Shown: in pieces, positions 7,438 to 15,195 of the stretch
Numbering within the stretch: position 1 is the stretch's first letter
Layout of the letters: each line of letters begins with the position of its first letter
Assembly (NCBI GenBank): GCA_946537585.1
Contig: CAMNFX010000003.1
Coordinates: forward strand, 1 to 19,325
Direction: 5' to 3'
DNA from: an uncultured Lachnospiraceae bacterium
Lineage (GTDB): Bacteria > Bacillota > Clostridia > Lachnospirales > Lachnospiraceae
DNA length: 19,325 bases
Made by a program: the position numbers and the translations under genes
The notes under the pieces: model-generated
What the model was told of the DNA's origin: nothing
Databases searched by the model: none
Seen by the model: only the letters and a program-made list of their open reading frames with translations

Positions 7438-7896
7438 TTAAGCATGCGCAAGATAATTGACCGTAATGCCGACAAGGATTCCCAGCAGCGCGCCGGCAAC
7501 CACCTGCAGGGGCGTATGTCCGACCAGCTCCTTCAGATTGTTCTCAAGCACCTCTCCCTCCCATTTGAAGGGATTCTCCTCGAGAAGCGCATTCAGGACC
7601 TTGGCCTGCTTGCCTGTTTCCAGACGGACGCCCATGGCGTCATGCATCACGATGATGGCAAGCACGGCGCTGATGGCGAATTCAAAAGAATTTAAGGAAT
7701 ACAAAAATACAGCGGCTGTTGCCAGAGAGCACACCGTGGAGGAGTGCGAGCTCGGCATTCCGCCGGAGCCGATCAGACGCTCCGGAACAAACTTATGCTC
7801 GATCCTGAGGATGATCATTGTCTTTATGATCTGGGCCAGCGACCAGCCGATCACAACAGTAGCGATCAGCTGGTACTTGATCAGAAATTCTTTCAT
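7438..7896 (-). CDS. Divergent PAP2 family (DUF212) integral membrane protein
   Basis: A 152-residue, mostly hydrophobic protein with about four membrane segments. The family signature GSGGMPSSHSSTV (near residues 43-55) and HDAMGVRLETGKQA (about 84-97) are present, resembling the PSSH phosphatase motif of PAP2 enzymes. The last stretch QVVAGALLGILVGITVNYL is another membrane helix. The exact substrate of the bacterial DUF212 family is not established; a role as a lipid or pyrophosphate phosphatase is only suggested by homology. Its ATG overlaps the recN stop by one base (TGATG), and an AAGG site sits in the recN 3' end, so it is translationally coupled to recN. The family call is firm, the activity open. 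Confidence 0.85.
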   Translation of the reverse strand: MKEFLIKYQLIATVVIGWSLAQIIKTMIILRIEHKFVPERLIGSGGMPSSHSSTVCSLATAAVFLYSLNSFEFAISAVLAIIVMHDAMGVRLETGKQAKVLNALLEENPFKWEGEVLENNLKELVGHTPLQVVAGALLGILVGITVNYLAHA

Positions 7897-9566
7897 CAGA
7901 TCCTTCTCCTCTTAGCTTTTCCGGAAAGGGCAAGCTCTTTCATTTCATGTGCATTGTCCCGCACTGCTTTCGTGATCTCAACGCCTCCAAGAAGCCGGGC
8001 CAGTTCCTGCTCACTGCCCTCTCTGTCCAGCCGTTCTATCCGTGTTTCATTCCTGCCGTCCGTTTCTACCTTTCGGATCACATAGTGCGTATCTGCCATT
8101 GCAGCGATCTGCGGCAGGTGAGAAACGCAGATCACCTGATGGTCCTGTCCGATCACGTCAAGCTTTTCGGATACTTTCTGAGCAGTTCTTCCGCTGATTC
8201 CCGTGTCGATCTCATCAAAGATCAGGGTAGGGATCCTGTCCGTCTTCGCAAGAACGGTCTTGACTGCCAGCATGACTCTGGAGAGCTCGCCGCCGGAGGC
8301 CACTTCGCTTAAGTTCTTCATCATCTCGCCCGGATTAAGAGCAGCTACGAATCCGGCGTCATCAAAGCCGTCCTCTGAGACTGCCTTGCGTCTGAAGTCC
8401 ATCGAAAGCTGGGCCTTTTCAAATCCAAGATCCTTCAGTTCATTTAAGATGGCAGTACACAGACGCACTGCCCCTTTCTGGCGGGCCTTGCTTAAGGACT
8501 CGCTTAAGCTGAGCAGCTTTTCATGTGCCCGGTTCCGCTCGGCTTCAGCCCGCTGCTTATCCTGTTCATAGCTTTCAAGCTCCTTAAGCCGCTCCTCCCG
8601 TTCCTTTTTATATGAAAGGACCTCGTTGATATCCCGTCCGTATTTGGCTTCCAATGAGCGGATCAGATCCAGCCGGTGCTCTGTTTCCGCAAGTTCTTCC
8701 TCATCCGGCTCCATTGTGCCGGCATAAGCATTCAGATCCTGCTTTACAGATTCGAGCAGTGACTGCGCATCCATCATCTCATCATAGATCTGCTTAAGGT
8801 CTTCGTCATAGCGAAGGGCATGACCGATATCAGAGAGGATCCGTCCCGTATCGCAGGCGGAGAGCTCATTGTAGGCGCTGCTGACAGATTCTATGATGTT
8901 TCTGGCATTATTCAGCTTGCGAAAGCGCAAGGTCAGTTCTTCCTCCTCACCGGGCTTTAAGTTTGCATCAGCGATCTCCTGGATCTCGTAAGAAGCAAGA
9001 TCCATTTCCCTGAGGCGTTCCTTTTCATCCAGCTGAAATCCGGCAGCCAGCCTGGCTGCTGCCTGCCACTTCGCATGCGCTTCCCTGAGAGAGTTCAGCA
9101 GCCCGCCGGTCTCCTGCGACATATAGTCATCCAGGATCGAAAGGTGCATCCTGCGGTCCATCAGGGTATGAAACTCATTTTGTCCGTAGATGTCGATCAG
9201 AAGAGAGGTGACCGCACGCAGCTTTGTCAGCGTTACTGTCTCGTCATTGATCCGGCTGACGCTGCGTCCGGGCATGATCTTTCGGCTGATGATCAGCTGC
9301 CCGTTTGTGTCAGGTGTTACATCCAGTTCCTTAAGGAGCGCCTCCTTCTCAGCGTCCACACTGAAAATAAGCTCTATATAGGCATATTCCGCACCCCGGC
9401 GGATCATATCCCCGCGCACCTTGCCCCCAAGGGCAAGAAGTGCCGAATCGATGATCACGGACTTGCCGGTTCCGGTCTCTCCGGTCAGGATGTTCAGGCC
9501 TCTGTCAAATTCAACGGAAGCCTTTCTGATCAGTGCGATATCTTTCACATTCAGTTCAAGCAGCAT
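7896..9566 (-). CDS. recN: DNA repair protein RecN
   Basis: An SMC-like ATPase that gathers and protects DNA ends during recombinational repair of double-strand breaks. It has a Walker A motif GETGTGKS (residues 29-36), a long coiled-coil body rich in Glu/Lys/Arg (about 150-370), the ABC signature in SEVASGGELSRVMLA, and Walker B LIFDEIDTGISG near the C-terminus. The start at 9566 (MLLELNVKDIALIRK) matches the family N-terminus. An in-frame ATG at 9578 overlaps argR and has no ribosome binding site. With 556 residues the length is typical. The argR-recN pairing is common in Firmicutes and implies cotranscription. Very secure. Confidence 0.96.
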   Translation of the reverse strand: MLLELNVKDIALIRKASVEFDRGLNILTGETGTGKSVIIDSALLALGGKVRGDMIRRGAEYAYIELIFSVDAEKEALLKELDVTPDTNGQLIISRKIMPGRSVSRINDETVTLTKLRAVTSLLIDIYGQNEFHTLMDRRMHLSILDDYMSQETGGLLNSLREAHAKWQAAARLAAGFQLDEKERLREMDLASYEIQEIADANLKPGEEEELTLRFRKLNNARNIIESVSSAYNELSACDTGRILSDIGHALRYDEDLKQIYDEMMDAQSLLESVKQDLNAYAGTMEPDEEELAETEHRLDLIRSLEAKYGRDINEVLSYKKEREERLKELESYEQDKQRAEAERNRAHEKLLSLSESLSKARQKGAVRLCTAILNELKDLGFEKAQLSMDFRRKAVSEDGFDDAGFVAALNPGEMMKNLSEVASGGELSRVMLAVKTVLAKTDRIPTLIFDEIDTGISGRTAQKVSEKLDVIGQDHQVICVSHLPQIAAMADTHYVIRKVETDGRNETRIERLDREGSEQELARLLGGVEITKAVRDNAHEMKELALSGKAKRRRI

Positions 9567-9570
9567 AGCA

Positions 9571-10023
9571 TTACCCATTGTCCACGAGATCCCGGATCCT
9601 GGTCATTACATCCAGGCAGCCATCCACGGTGCGTACCGCGACCATGATCGTATCGTCACCTGCTATGCAGCCGACCACTTCCCGAAACTGCATGGCATCT
9701 ATGGCGGCAGCCACCGCCATCGCCATCCCGGCGATCGTGCGGATCACAAGAATGTTCTGAGCCATATCCATGGATACATACCCTGTTCTCAGCACATTCA
9801 GATATTTGTGTGAGAAGTCTTCGTTGGCGCGTACCGCCCGGTAAACGACTCTTCCGTCATGTCCGGCAACCTTCGTAAGCTTCAGCTCCCGGATATCCCT
9901 TGAAACCGTAGCCTGGGTGACCTCATAGCCCGCTTCGTTCAAACGGGAGCAGAGCTCCTCCTGTGTCTCTATATCATATTTACCGATCAGTTCGACGATT
10001 TTGGCCTGTCTGCCGACTTTCAT
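9571..10023 (-). CDS. argR: Arginine repressor ArgR/AhrC
   Basis: A 150-residue arginine-responsive hexameric DNA-binding regulator. The N-terminal winged helix (about 1-70) holds the recognition segment TQATVSRDIRELKLTKV. The C-terminal domain (about 80-150) has the arginine-binding and oligomerisation element GCIAGDDTIMVAVRT. It represses arginine biosynthesis and often activates catabolism. The start is supported by AGGAGAA (10037-10031) about eight bases upstream. It lies after a 173-base structured gap from nadK, unlike the tight spacing elsewhere in this run, which suggests separate control. No clear ARG-box pair could be recognised by eye upstream. recN begins within or immediately after the last codons. 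Secure. Confidence 0.96.
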   Translation of the reverse strand: MKVGRQAKIVELIGKYDIETQEELCSRLNEAGYEVTQATVSRDIRELKLTKVAGHDGRVVYRAVRANEDFSHKYLNVLRTGYVSMDMAQNILVIRTIAGMAMAVAAAIDAMQFREVVGCIAGDDTIMVAVRTVDGCLDVMTRIRDLVDNG

Positions 10024-10050
10024 ACGGTTATTCTCCTATTGCTTATATAT

Positions 10051-10186
10051 GCATCATCAGCCTCATTCGCAGAAGACCTTCGGTCTTCCTGCTCATGACC
10101 CTGATGTCTGCTGATCGCAGACTCTTCCTTTCGAACTGCCCTGCTGTCTGCAAGCAGCCCGCAGGCAGTTCTCAGTCAGATGATGC
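10051..10186. other. Structured intergenic element B: closing arms plus three hairpins, upstream of argR
   Basis: The gap between nadK and argR contains complementary outer arms GCATCATC (10051-10058) and GATGATGC (10179-10186); the match continues imperfectly inward to about 12 of 15. Inside are three inverted repeats. The first is GCAGAAGACC (10069-10078) with 10082-10092, one bulged base. The second is GTCTGC (10106-10111) with GCAGAC (10117-10122). The third is GAACTGCC (10133-10140) with GGCAGTTC (10164-10171), which has an inner CTGCT/AGCAG pair. The structure ends 13 bases before the argR Shine-Dalgarno. No T-run follows any stem. It could be an argR leader RNA, a small RNA or a palindromic repeat element. 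No known riboswitch class is recognised. Confidence 0.55.
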
Positions 10187-10196
10187 AGATCAGTTA

Positions 10197-11027
10197 CTAT
10201 ACCACCCTCATCTTGTCTCTTAATGTATCGAGGAATGATGCTTCCCTGAGGCGGATGAACCTCATCGCGTGTGATGACCGGGTAACTATGACCTCGTCAC
10301 CGATCCGGACTTCTGTTCCGTCCGCGCCGTCGCAGGAAACCAGCAGGTTATCACTCAAGGGCACAATACGTACCTTGTCTCCTGCAGAAAGCACAATAGA
10401 ACGGGTATTGATCGCATGCGGACAGATCGGTGTCAGGATCAGCAGCTTTGCGGATGGCTCCGCAATAGGTCCGCCTGCGGACAGTGAATAGCCGGTAGAA
10501 CCGGTGGGGCTTGAAACAACGACGCCGTCTGCCCGGTAGGTGTTGAGCAGCGTGCCGTTGACATATACCTCATATTCCATCATGTGGACAGAATCATTTT
10601 TCCCGAGCAGTACATCATTCAGCGCAAAATCCCGGAAGATATTCTTTCCTTTCCTGCGGACTCTTGCCGCCAGCATCATCCGTTCCTCGATCTGAAAATC
10701 ATTATTGATAAGCCGTTCGACCAGTGAGTCATAATCGTGGATCTCCGAGACCTCCGTCAGATAACCCATATGGCCGCGGTTGATGCCGATAAACGCGACC
10801 TGTCTGCCGAAAGCGGCCCGCGCCGCTCTCAGCATCGTGCCGTCGCCTCCGACCGTGATCACACAGTCGACTTCCTCAGGGATCTTAAAACTTCTGCCCA
10901 GATATCCCTCATAAACGTCAAAGCGGATGCCTTCGCCGCAGCTTTTAAATCGTTCGATCAGCTGCCTTTTGGTATTCTGGACAGATTTATTGGCATTCTC
11001 ACTGATGATAATATAAAAGTTCTTCAT
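10197..11027 (-). CDS. nadK: NAD kinase
   Basis: A 276-residue cytosolic NAD kinase (PpnK family) making NADP from NAD with ATP or polyphosphate. The glycine-rich VITVGGDGTMLRAARA (about residues 57-72) is the catalytic GGDGT motif. The NAD-binding segment SPTGSTGYSLSAGGPI (about 154-169) is intact, followed by an all-beta C-terminal domain. The gene begins 18 bases after the tlyA stop, and the order tlyA-nadK-argR-recN is typical of Firmicutes. The N-terminal MKNFYIIISENANKSVQNTK fits clostridial homologues. It ends just before structured element B, which breaks the otherwise dense packing. The assignment is firm. Confidence 0.95.
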   Translation of the reverse strand: MKNFYIIISENANKSVQNTKRQLIERFKSCGEGIRFDVYEGYLGRSFKIPEEVDCVITVGGDGTMLRAARAAFGRQVAFIGINRGHMGYLTEVSEIHDYDSLVERLINNDFQIEERMMLAARVRRKGKNIFRDFALNDVLLGKNDSVHMMEYEVYVNGTLLNTYRADGVVVSSPTGSTGYSLSAGGPIAEPSAKLLILTPICPHAINTRSIVLSAGDKVRIVPLSDNLLVSCDGADGTEVRIGDEVIVTRSSHAMRFIRLREASFLDTLRDKMRVV

Positions 11028-11045
11028 GTATTTCTGCTGGCCATC

Positions 11046-11870
11046 TTACTTATCCAGCTCTGCGTGTGCGCTGTCCACCAGCGAGATGATCTGCTCATCG
11101 GGAATCATAACAGACGGTCCTGCCGCTTCCCGGGTCTTCCCGAGATAGATCAGATATTCTATATTTCCTTCCGGCCCCTTGACAGGGCTCCAGGTCAGTC
11201 CGAGAACTGTAAATCCGAGATTTAAGCTTAAGTCAGCGATCTTTCGAACCACTGCGCAGTGGACCTTTTTATCGCGGACCACTCCCTTTTTTCCGACTTC
11301 GCTTCTGCCCGCTTCAAACTGCGGCTTAATGAGGCAGACCATCCGTCCGTCATCCTTCAGCAGCTCCCGGGCTACCGGCAGGACCTTGTCCAGTGAGATA
11401 AATGACACATCCACCGAAGCAAAATCCAGTTTCACGCCGATATCCTCCGGAACCACATAACGGATATTGGTCTTTTCCATGCAGATGACCCGTTCATCGT
11501 TCCGAAGCTTCCAGGCAAGCTGTCCGTGACCGACATCGACAGCGTAGACTCTTACGGCACCGTTTTGCAGCATGCAGTCGGTAAAACCGCCCGTAGATGC
11601 CCCGATATCCATGCAGGTCATTCCCTCAAGGCGGATCCCGAAGGTCTCCATGGCCTTCTCCAGCTTTAATCCGCCGCGGCTTACATACTTAAGCCCCGCT
11701 CCCCGCACCTCGATCAGCGTATCCTCTGAATCCGGGAATGTGGAGCCCGCCTTGTCTTCTTTATTGTTGTTGACGTAGACAATGCCGCTCATAATCACGG
11801 CCTTTGCCTTCTCCCTGCTTTCCGCAAGCCCCCGCTCGCACAGCAGGACATCGAGTCTTTTCTTTTCCAT
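11046..11870 (-). CDS. tlyA: TlyA family rRNA 2'-O-methyltransferase
   Basis: A 274-residue protein with an N-terminal S4 RNA-binding domain (KKRLDVLLCERGLAESREKA, about residues 3-65) and a Rossmann FtsJ/RrmJ-like methyltransferase domain. The SAM site reads MDIGASTGGFTDCML (about 86-100), followed by YAVDVGHGQLAWKL. TlyA enzymes methylate ribose 2'-OH of cytidines in rRNA; in mycobacteria this sets capreomycin sensitivity, and some homologues have been called hemolysins. The ATG directly follows the ispA stop codon (TAA ATG), and the upstream binding site is weak, so translation probably depends on coupling. Clostridial TlyA specificity is inferred from family only. The family call is firm. 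Confidence 0.92.
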   Translation of the reverse strand: MEKKRLDVLLCERGLAESREKAKAVIMSGIVYVNNNKEDKAGSTFPDSEDTLIEVRGAGLKYVSRGGLKLEKAMETFGIRLEGMTCMDIGASTGGFTDCMLQNGAVRVYAVDVGHGQLAWKLRNDERVICMEKTNIRYVVPEDIGVKLDFASVDVSFISLDKVLPVARELLKDDGRMVCLIKPQFEAGRSEVGKKGVVRDKKVHCAVVRKIADLSLNLGFTVLGLTWSPVKGPEGNIEYLIYLGKTREAAGPSVMIPDEQIISLVDSAHAELDK

Positions 11871-12770
11871 TTATGATTTCCGGTCGATCAGATAGATCAG
11901 GAGAGCCTCCAGGAACGGGTCCTGACCGATTTCCCTGATGATATTCAGTGCCTTTTGGGTATAGTCCTTCACATCCTGTACAGACTGCTCCATGCCATAA
12001 TAAGTCAGCCAGGTGACCTTGCCGTTTGCAGCGTCGGATCCGATCGGCTTTCCGAGCTCTCCTTCTGTTGCCGTTACATCGAGAATATCATCCTGAATCT
12101 GGAACGCCATACCGATGCAGCAGGCAGCTTCCTCCAAAAGCGAAACGGTTTTCTGATCCGCGCCTGCAAGCACGGCCCCGATCATGAAGGAAGCCTCGAT
12201 CAGCGCGCCGGTCTTCAGGCGGTAAATAAACTCGAGCTGTTCCTTTGACGGTCTCTTTCCGGTCAGCTGCACATCCACGGTCTGTCCGCCGATCATTCCG
12301 TAAATACCGGTCTTCTGCGCCAGGATGCGTACAGCCTCTGCCTTCGCCTCTGCAGGTGCTTTTGATTTCGACGCGGTCTCAAAGGCGTAGATCATCAGAC
12401 CGTCCCCGGCAAGCGTACCCATATCCTCACCGAATTTTGCCCATGTGCTGGGCACCCCGCGCCGCAGTACATCGTTATCCATACAGGGAAGATCATCGTG
12501 TACAAGAGAGGAGGAATGGATCATTTCGATTGCTGCCATGAAAGGAACCAGTATCTCCCGGTCATCGTCTGTATAAGGCCTCTCCTCGCCGCGGCACAGA
12601 CGGTATACGGACTGCATCATAATCGGACGCAGACGCTTTCCGCCATTGATCACGGAATAGTTGCAGGCTTCAAAAATCGTCTTCTGAAACCCCTCTTCTG
12701 CCGGCAGAAATGCTTCGATCTCCCGGCTGACGGATTCCGAACAGACTTTCAGATCATCCTTAAAGCTCAT
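11871..12770 (-). CDS. ispA: Polyprenyl (farnesyl/geranyl) diphosphate synthase
   Basis: A 299-residue class I trans-prenyltransferase condensing isopentenyl diphosphate with allylic diphosphates, feeding undecaprenyl and quinone precursor synthesis. The first Asp-rich motif is HDDLPCMDNDVLRRG and the second is FQIQDDILDVTATEGELGKP, both complete with the expected Arg and Lys partners; GGKRLRP near residue 42 contacts IPP. The DDxxxxD form of the first motif is typical of bacterial short-chain farnesyl synthases. The gene begins four bases after xseB and runs straight into tlyA. In many Clostridia dxs follows at this point but is absent here. Exact product length (C10, C15 or C20) cannot be fixed by eye. 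Confidence 0.92.
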   Translation of the reverse strand: MSFKDDLKVCSESVSREIEAFLPAEEGFQKTIFEACNYSVINGGKRLRPIMMQSVYRLCRGEERPYTDDDREILVPFMAAIEMIHSSSLVHDDLPCMDNDVLRRGVPSTWAKFGEDMGTLAGDGLMIYAFETASKSKAPAEAKAEAVRILAQKTGIYGMIGGQTVDVQLTGKRPSKEQLEFIYRLKTGALIEASFMIGAVLAGADQKTVSLLEEAACCIGMAFQIQDDILDVTATEGELGKPIGSDAANGKVTWLTYYGMEQSVQDVKDYTQKALNIIREIGQDPFLEALLIYLIDRKS

Positions 12771-12774
12771 AGTA

Positions 12775-13008
12775 TCAGGCTTCCTCCTCGTTTAATATAC
12801 GGATCTTCTTCTCGACCCTGTCGATTCCCGCCTCCGCGCGGCGGATCAGCTTGAGCCCTTCCTCATAGAGCCGGAAGGATTCCTCAAGACCGGTTTCTTC
12901 ATCCTCCATCTTCTCAAGGATCGCATCCAGTCTCTCAAAGCTTTCCTCGATCGTCAGTTCATCTGTATCTGACGCATCAGTATTGTTTTGTTTTATTCGA
13001 GCTTCCAT
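12775..13008 (-). CDS. xseB: Exodeoxyribonuclease VII small subunit
   Basis: A 77-residue helical protein with the XseB signature: TIEESFERLDAILEKMEDEE (residues 19-38), then GLEESFRLYEEGLKLIRRAE. It forms the extended helical arms of exonuclease VII together with XseA and is needed for stable single-strand DNA degradation. The ATG overlaps the 3' end of xseA by 16 bases, and a GGAGG lies about ten bases upstream inside xseA, indicating translational coupling that would balance the subunits. Length is normal for the family. ispA follows after four bases. Confidence 0.94.
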   Translation of the reverse strand: MEARIKQNNTDASDTDELTIEESFERLDAILEKMEDEETGLEESFRLYEEGLKLIRRAEAGIDRVEKKIRILNEEEA

Positions 13009-14273
13009 TGCTTTACTTCCTCCGCCGAAATCACCTCAGACAGGATCCGGCCGTCCTGAATATAAGTCGTCATCTTCTCTCCGGGACGGATCTCTTTGAC
13101 GGAACGGATGTTGCGTCCGCTTTCATCCGCAAGATATCCGTATCCGCCGCTCATTCTTTTTAAGGGAGACATCCCGTCGAGACGCACTGCCGCCATCTTC
13201 AGACGGTGTGATGAATTCTCCAGCCGCTTATGCATGACAAGCTGCAGCCGGTCTGATATCCTTGAGGCCTGCTGCCGGTTTCTTTCTGTTTTCATCCCGA
13301 TCAGATGCCGCATTGCATCCCCGGATGCTTTCAGCTGCTGCCGCTTATTTGAAAGAACATTGCCCGGAGAAAGCCGTCCGAGACGCTCCGTGCATGCCTG
13401 AAGTCTGGACTTAAGCAGCCGGATGCGCTGAGATGTGTTTTTCTCGAGAGCGCTTCTGTAGGCCGCAAACTGCTCCTCCAGAACATCGTATTCGAAGTTT
13501 GCCAGCTCTGCTGCGGCAGAGGGGGTGGGCGCCCTGCGGTCCGCTACAAAATCCGCGATCGTAAAATCCGTTTCATGTCCGACAGCGGAGATCACCGGAG
13601 TGCGTGCATCAAAGATCGCTCTCGCGACACACTCTTCATTAAAGGCCCACAGGTCCTCAATAGATCCGCCGCCGCGGCCCACGATAAGCACGTCAAGCCC
13701 CATGTCATCCAGTACCCGGATCCCCCGGACGATACTTTCCTTTGCTCCCTCTCCCTGTACCTTAGCAGGATAGAGCACGAGCTGGGCATAAGGGTTCCGC
13801 CGGGCGGAAACATTGATAATATCCTGGATCGCGGCTCCGGTCGCAGCTGTAACGATGCCGATTTTCTGCGCGTAACGGGGGATCGGCTTTTTATAAATAT
13901 CATCGAACATCCCCATCTCTGCCAGCTCTTCCTTGAGCTGCAGAAAGCGCTCATAGAGCTCACCCGATCCTGACAGGCGGCAGTCTCTCACATAGAGCTG
14001 ATAGGTGCCGTTCTTCTCATATACGGTGATCTGCCCGGAGGCATCGATCTCCTGCCCGTCCTGAAGGCGAAAGGTCAGGCGTTCCCGCTGACCGGAAAAC
14101 ATGACGCAGCTGATCGAGCCGCCCCGGTCCTTCAGCGTAAAGTAAATATGCCCTGACGAATGGTACTTGCAGTTGGACACCTCGCCGCGCACGGTAATGC
14201 GGGACAGCAGAAAATCCCGCACAAACAGGTTTTTGATATATGAATTGATCTGAGTGACTGAATATACCTGCAT
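12993..14273 (-). CDS. xseA: Exodeoxyribonuclease VII large subunit
   Basis: A 426-residue catalytic subunit of the metal-independent single-strand exonuclease VII, which acts in mismatch repair and DNA damage processing. An N-terminal OB-fold (about 1-100) contains VRGEVSNCKYHSSGHIYFTL. The catalytic domain carries IVGRGGGSIEDLWAFNEE and VGHETDFTIADFVADRRAPT, both hallmarks of the family. A long coiled-coil region (about 265-370) follows, then a C-terminal segment with GGYGYL. The start lies five bases after the nusB stop, giving a compact nusB-xseA-xseB-ispA unit as in many Firmicutes. Length is normal and no residue is obviously lost. Very secure. Confidence 0.96.
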   Translation of the reverse strand: MQVYSVTQINSYIKNLFVRDFLLSRITVRGEVSNCKYHSSGHIYFTLKDRGGSISCVMFSGQRERLTFRLQDGQEIDASGQITVYEKNGTYQLYVRDCRLSGSGELYERFLQLKEELAEMGMFDDIYKKPIPRYAQKIGIVTAATGAAIQDIINVSARRNPYAQLVLYPAKVQGEGAKESIVRGIRVLDDMGLDVLIVGRGGGSIEDLWAFNEECVARAIFDARTPVISAVGHETDFTIADFVADRRAPTPSAAAELANFEYDVLEEQFAAYRSALEKNTSQRIRLLKSRLQACTERLGRLSPGNVLSNKRQQLKASGDAMRHLIGMKTERNRQQASRISDRLQLVMHKRLENSSHRLKMAAVRLDGMSPLKRMSGGYGYLADESGRNIRSVKEIRPGEKMTTYIQDGRILSEVISAEEVKQWKLE

Positions 14274-14278
14274 TTGCT

Positions 14279-14707
14279 TTACATTGTGACCGTTTCGTTC
14301 TCTTCGGGCACAAAGCGCGCCAGCATTCCGTTGATGAATGCCGGTGCGTCATCATTACAGTATTCCTTGGCGAGCTCCACCGCCTCGTTGATGGCAACCT
14401 TAACAGGGACCCCCGTATCGTAGAGGATCTCATACACGGCAAGCCTGAGAATGTTCAGCTCCGCCTTGCCCATGCGGTTCGTTTTCCATCCCTCGGCGAC
14501 CGCGTTGATCTTTTCATCGATCTCAGGGATCTTCTCGCAAACCATAAGAGCCTTCTCGGAGATCTTCCTGCGGTCCGCGCTCTTAAGTTCCACATCGCAG
14601 GTCTCGTCGATGTACTGAGAGATCAGCACCTCCGGATCCCTGTCCGCCTGAAATCCGATACCGAAGATGATCCTGAAGACCTGTTCTCTGATCTGATGTT
14701 TATCCAT
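14279..14707 (-). CDS. nusB: Transcription antitermination factor NusB
   Basis: A 142-residue all-helical NusB that with S10 (NusE) binds boxA RNA and supports antitermination of rRNA operons. The N-terminus KHQIREQVFRIIFGIGF corresponds to the usual REx6-ALYQ-like opening. The C-terminal half has the conserved ILRLAVYEILYDTGVPVKVA, INEAVELAKEY and PAFINGMLARF segments. It starts 21 bases after the Asp23-family gene, with only a weak GAAAG site upstream, and stops five bases before xseA. The Asp23-nusB order is common in Firmicutes. The assignment is firm. Confidence 0.95.
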   Translation of the reverse strand: MDKHQIREQVFRIIFGIGFQADRDPEVLISQYIDETCDVELKSADRRKISEKALMVCEKIPEIDEKINAVAEGWKTNRMGKAELNILRLAVYEILYDTGVPVKVAINEAVELAKEYCNDDAPAFINGMLARFVPEENETVTM

Positions 14708-14728
14708 GATATGTCTGCATCTTTCGTC

Positions 14729-15109
14729 TTATTCGTCTGCCTGGGTATCAATGCCGGCAATATTTACATTTACCTCGGTAACGCTAAGACCGGTCATGTT
14801 TTCGATGGTGCTTCTGACCTTCTCCTGTACCCGGGCACTGACCGCAGGAATGCTGCAGCCATATTTTACATTGATCGAAAGCCAGATCTGAGCCTCATCT
14901 TCTTCCACGCTGACCTTGACGCCTCTTCTGAGGTTTTTGCCGCCGAACATGGATACAAGGTCATTGGTAATGCCTCCTGCCATACCGGCTACGCCTTCCA
15001 CATCGGTGGCTGCCAGAGCGGCTATGCACAAAATGACATCATCCGCGATCTTTACGCTGCCGCGAAGCTCCTCCGTCTTGTTAACGATCTGTATATTATT
15101 GTCTGCCAT
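14729..15109 (-). CDS. Asp23/Gls24 family envelope stress protein
   Basis: A 126-residue Asp23-family (DUF322, YqhY-like) protein. The diagnostic pattern is a short N-terminus, then GSVKIADDVILCIAALAATD with VEGVAGM, a variable loop, VKVSVEEDEAQIWLSINVKY and the closing SVTEVNVNIAGI. YqhY-type members next to nusB have been linked to acetyl-CoA carboxylase regulation and the envelope, but the mechanism is not settled. The ATG is preceded by a perfect AGGAGG (15121-15116) and, further up, by an extended -10 promoter, so this gene probably heads the transcript that includes nusB, xseAB and ispA. No membrane segment is seen. The family is firm, the function open. Confidence 0.92.
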   Translation of the reverse strand: MADNNIQIVNKTEELRGSVKIADDVILCIAALAATDVEGVAGMAGGITNDLVSMFGGKNLRRGVKVSVEEDEAQIWLSINVKYGCSIPAVSARVQEKVRSTIENMTGLSVTEVNVNIAGIDTQADE

Positions 15110-15146
15110 GGGAAACCTCCTGACTTAATAACATAAATAATAGTAT

Positions 15147-15155
15147 AGTATAACA
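15147..15155 (-). promoter_or_regulatory. Extended -10 promoter for the Asp23-nusB operon
   Basis: On the minus strand TGTTATACT (15155-15147) is a TGn extended -10 with hexamer TATACT, about 38 bases before the Asp23-family start codon. A second overlapping TATACT lies five bases further on. No good -35 is visible at 17 bases, which extended -10 promoters can tolerate. The placement downstream of structured element C and ahead of AGGAGG supports a start of transcription here. Confidence 0.6.
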
Positions 15156-15195
15156 CATCTCGTACATTTACGCATCGCTAATCAGACAATTTAAA

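Noticed and set aside
10051..10186. tRNA or tRNA-like gene in element B, because of the cloverleaf layout and a TTCGAA string
   Set aside because: It is about 136 nt, the closing arms are eight bases with no acceptor/CCA arrangement, and no anticodon arm or proper T-arm geometry can be placed.
10051..10186. Classical transposon/MITE with target-site duplication
   Set aside because: Terminal arms exist, but flanking bases (TATAT on one side, AGATC on the other) show no duplication, so transposition cannot be supported from sequence alone.
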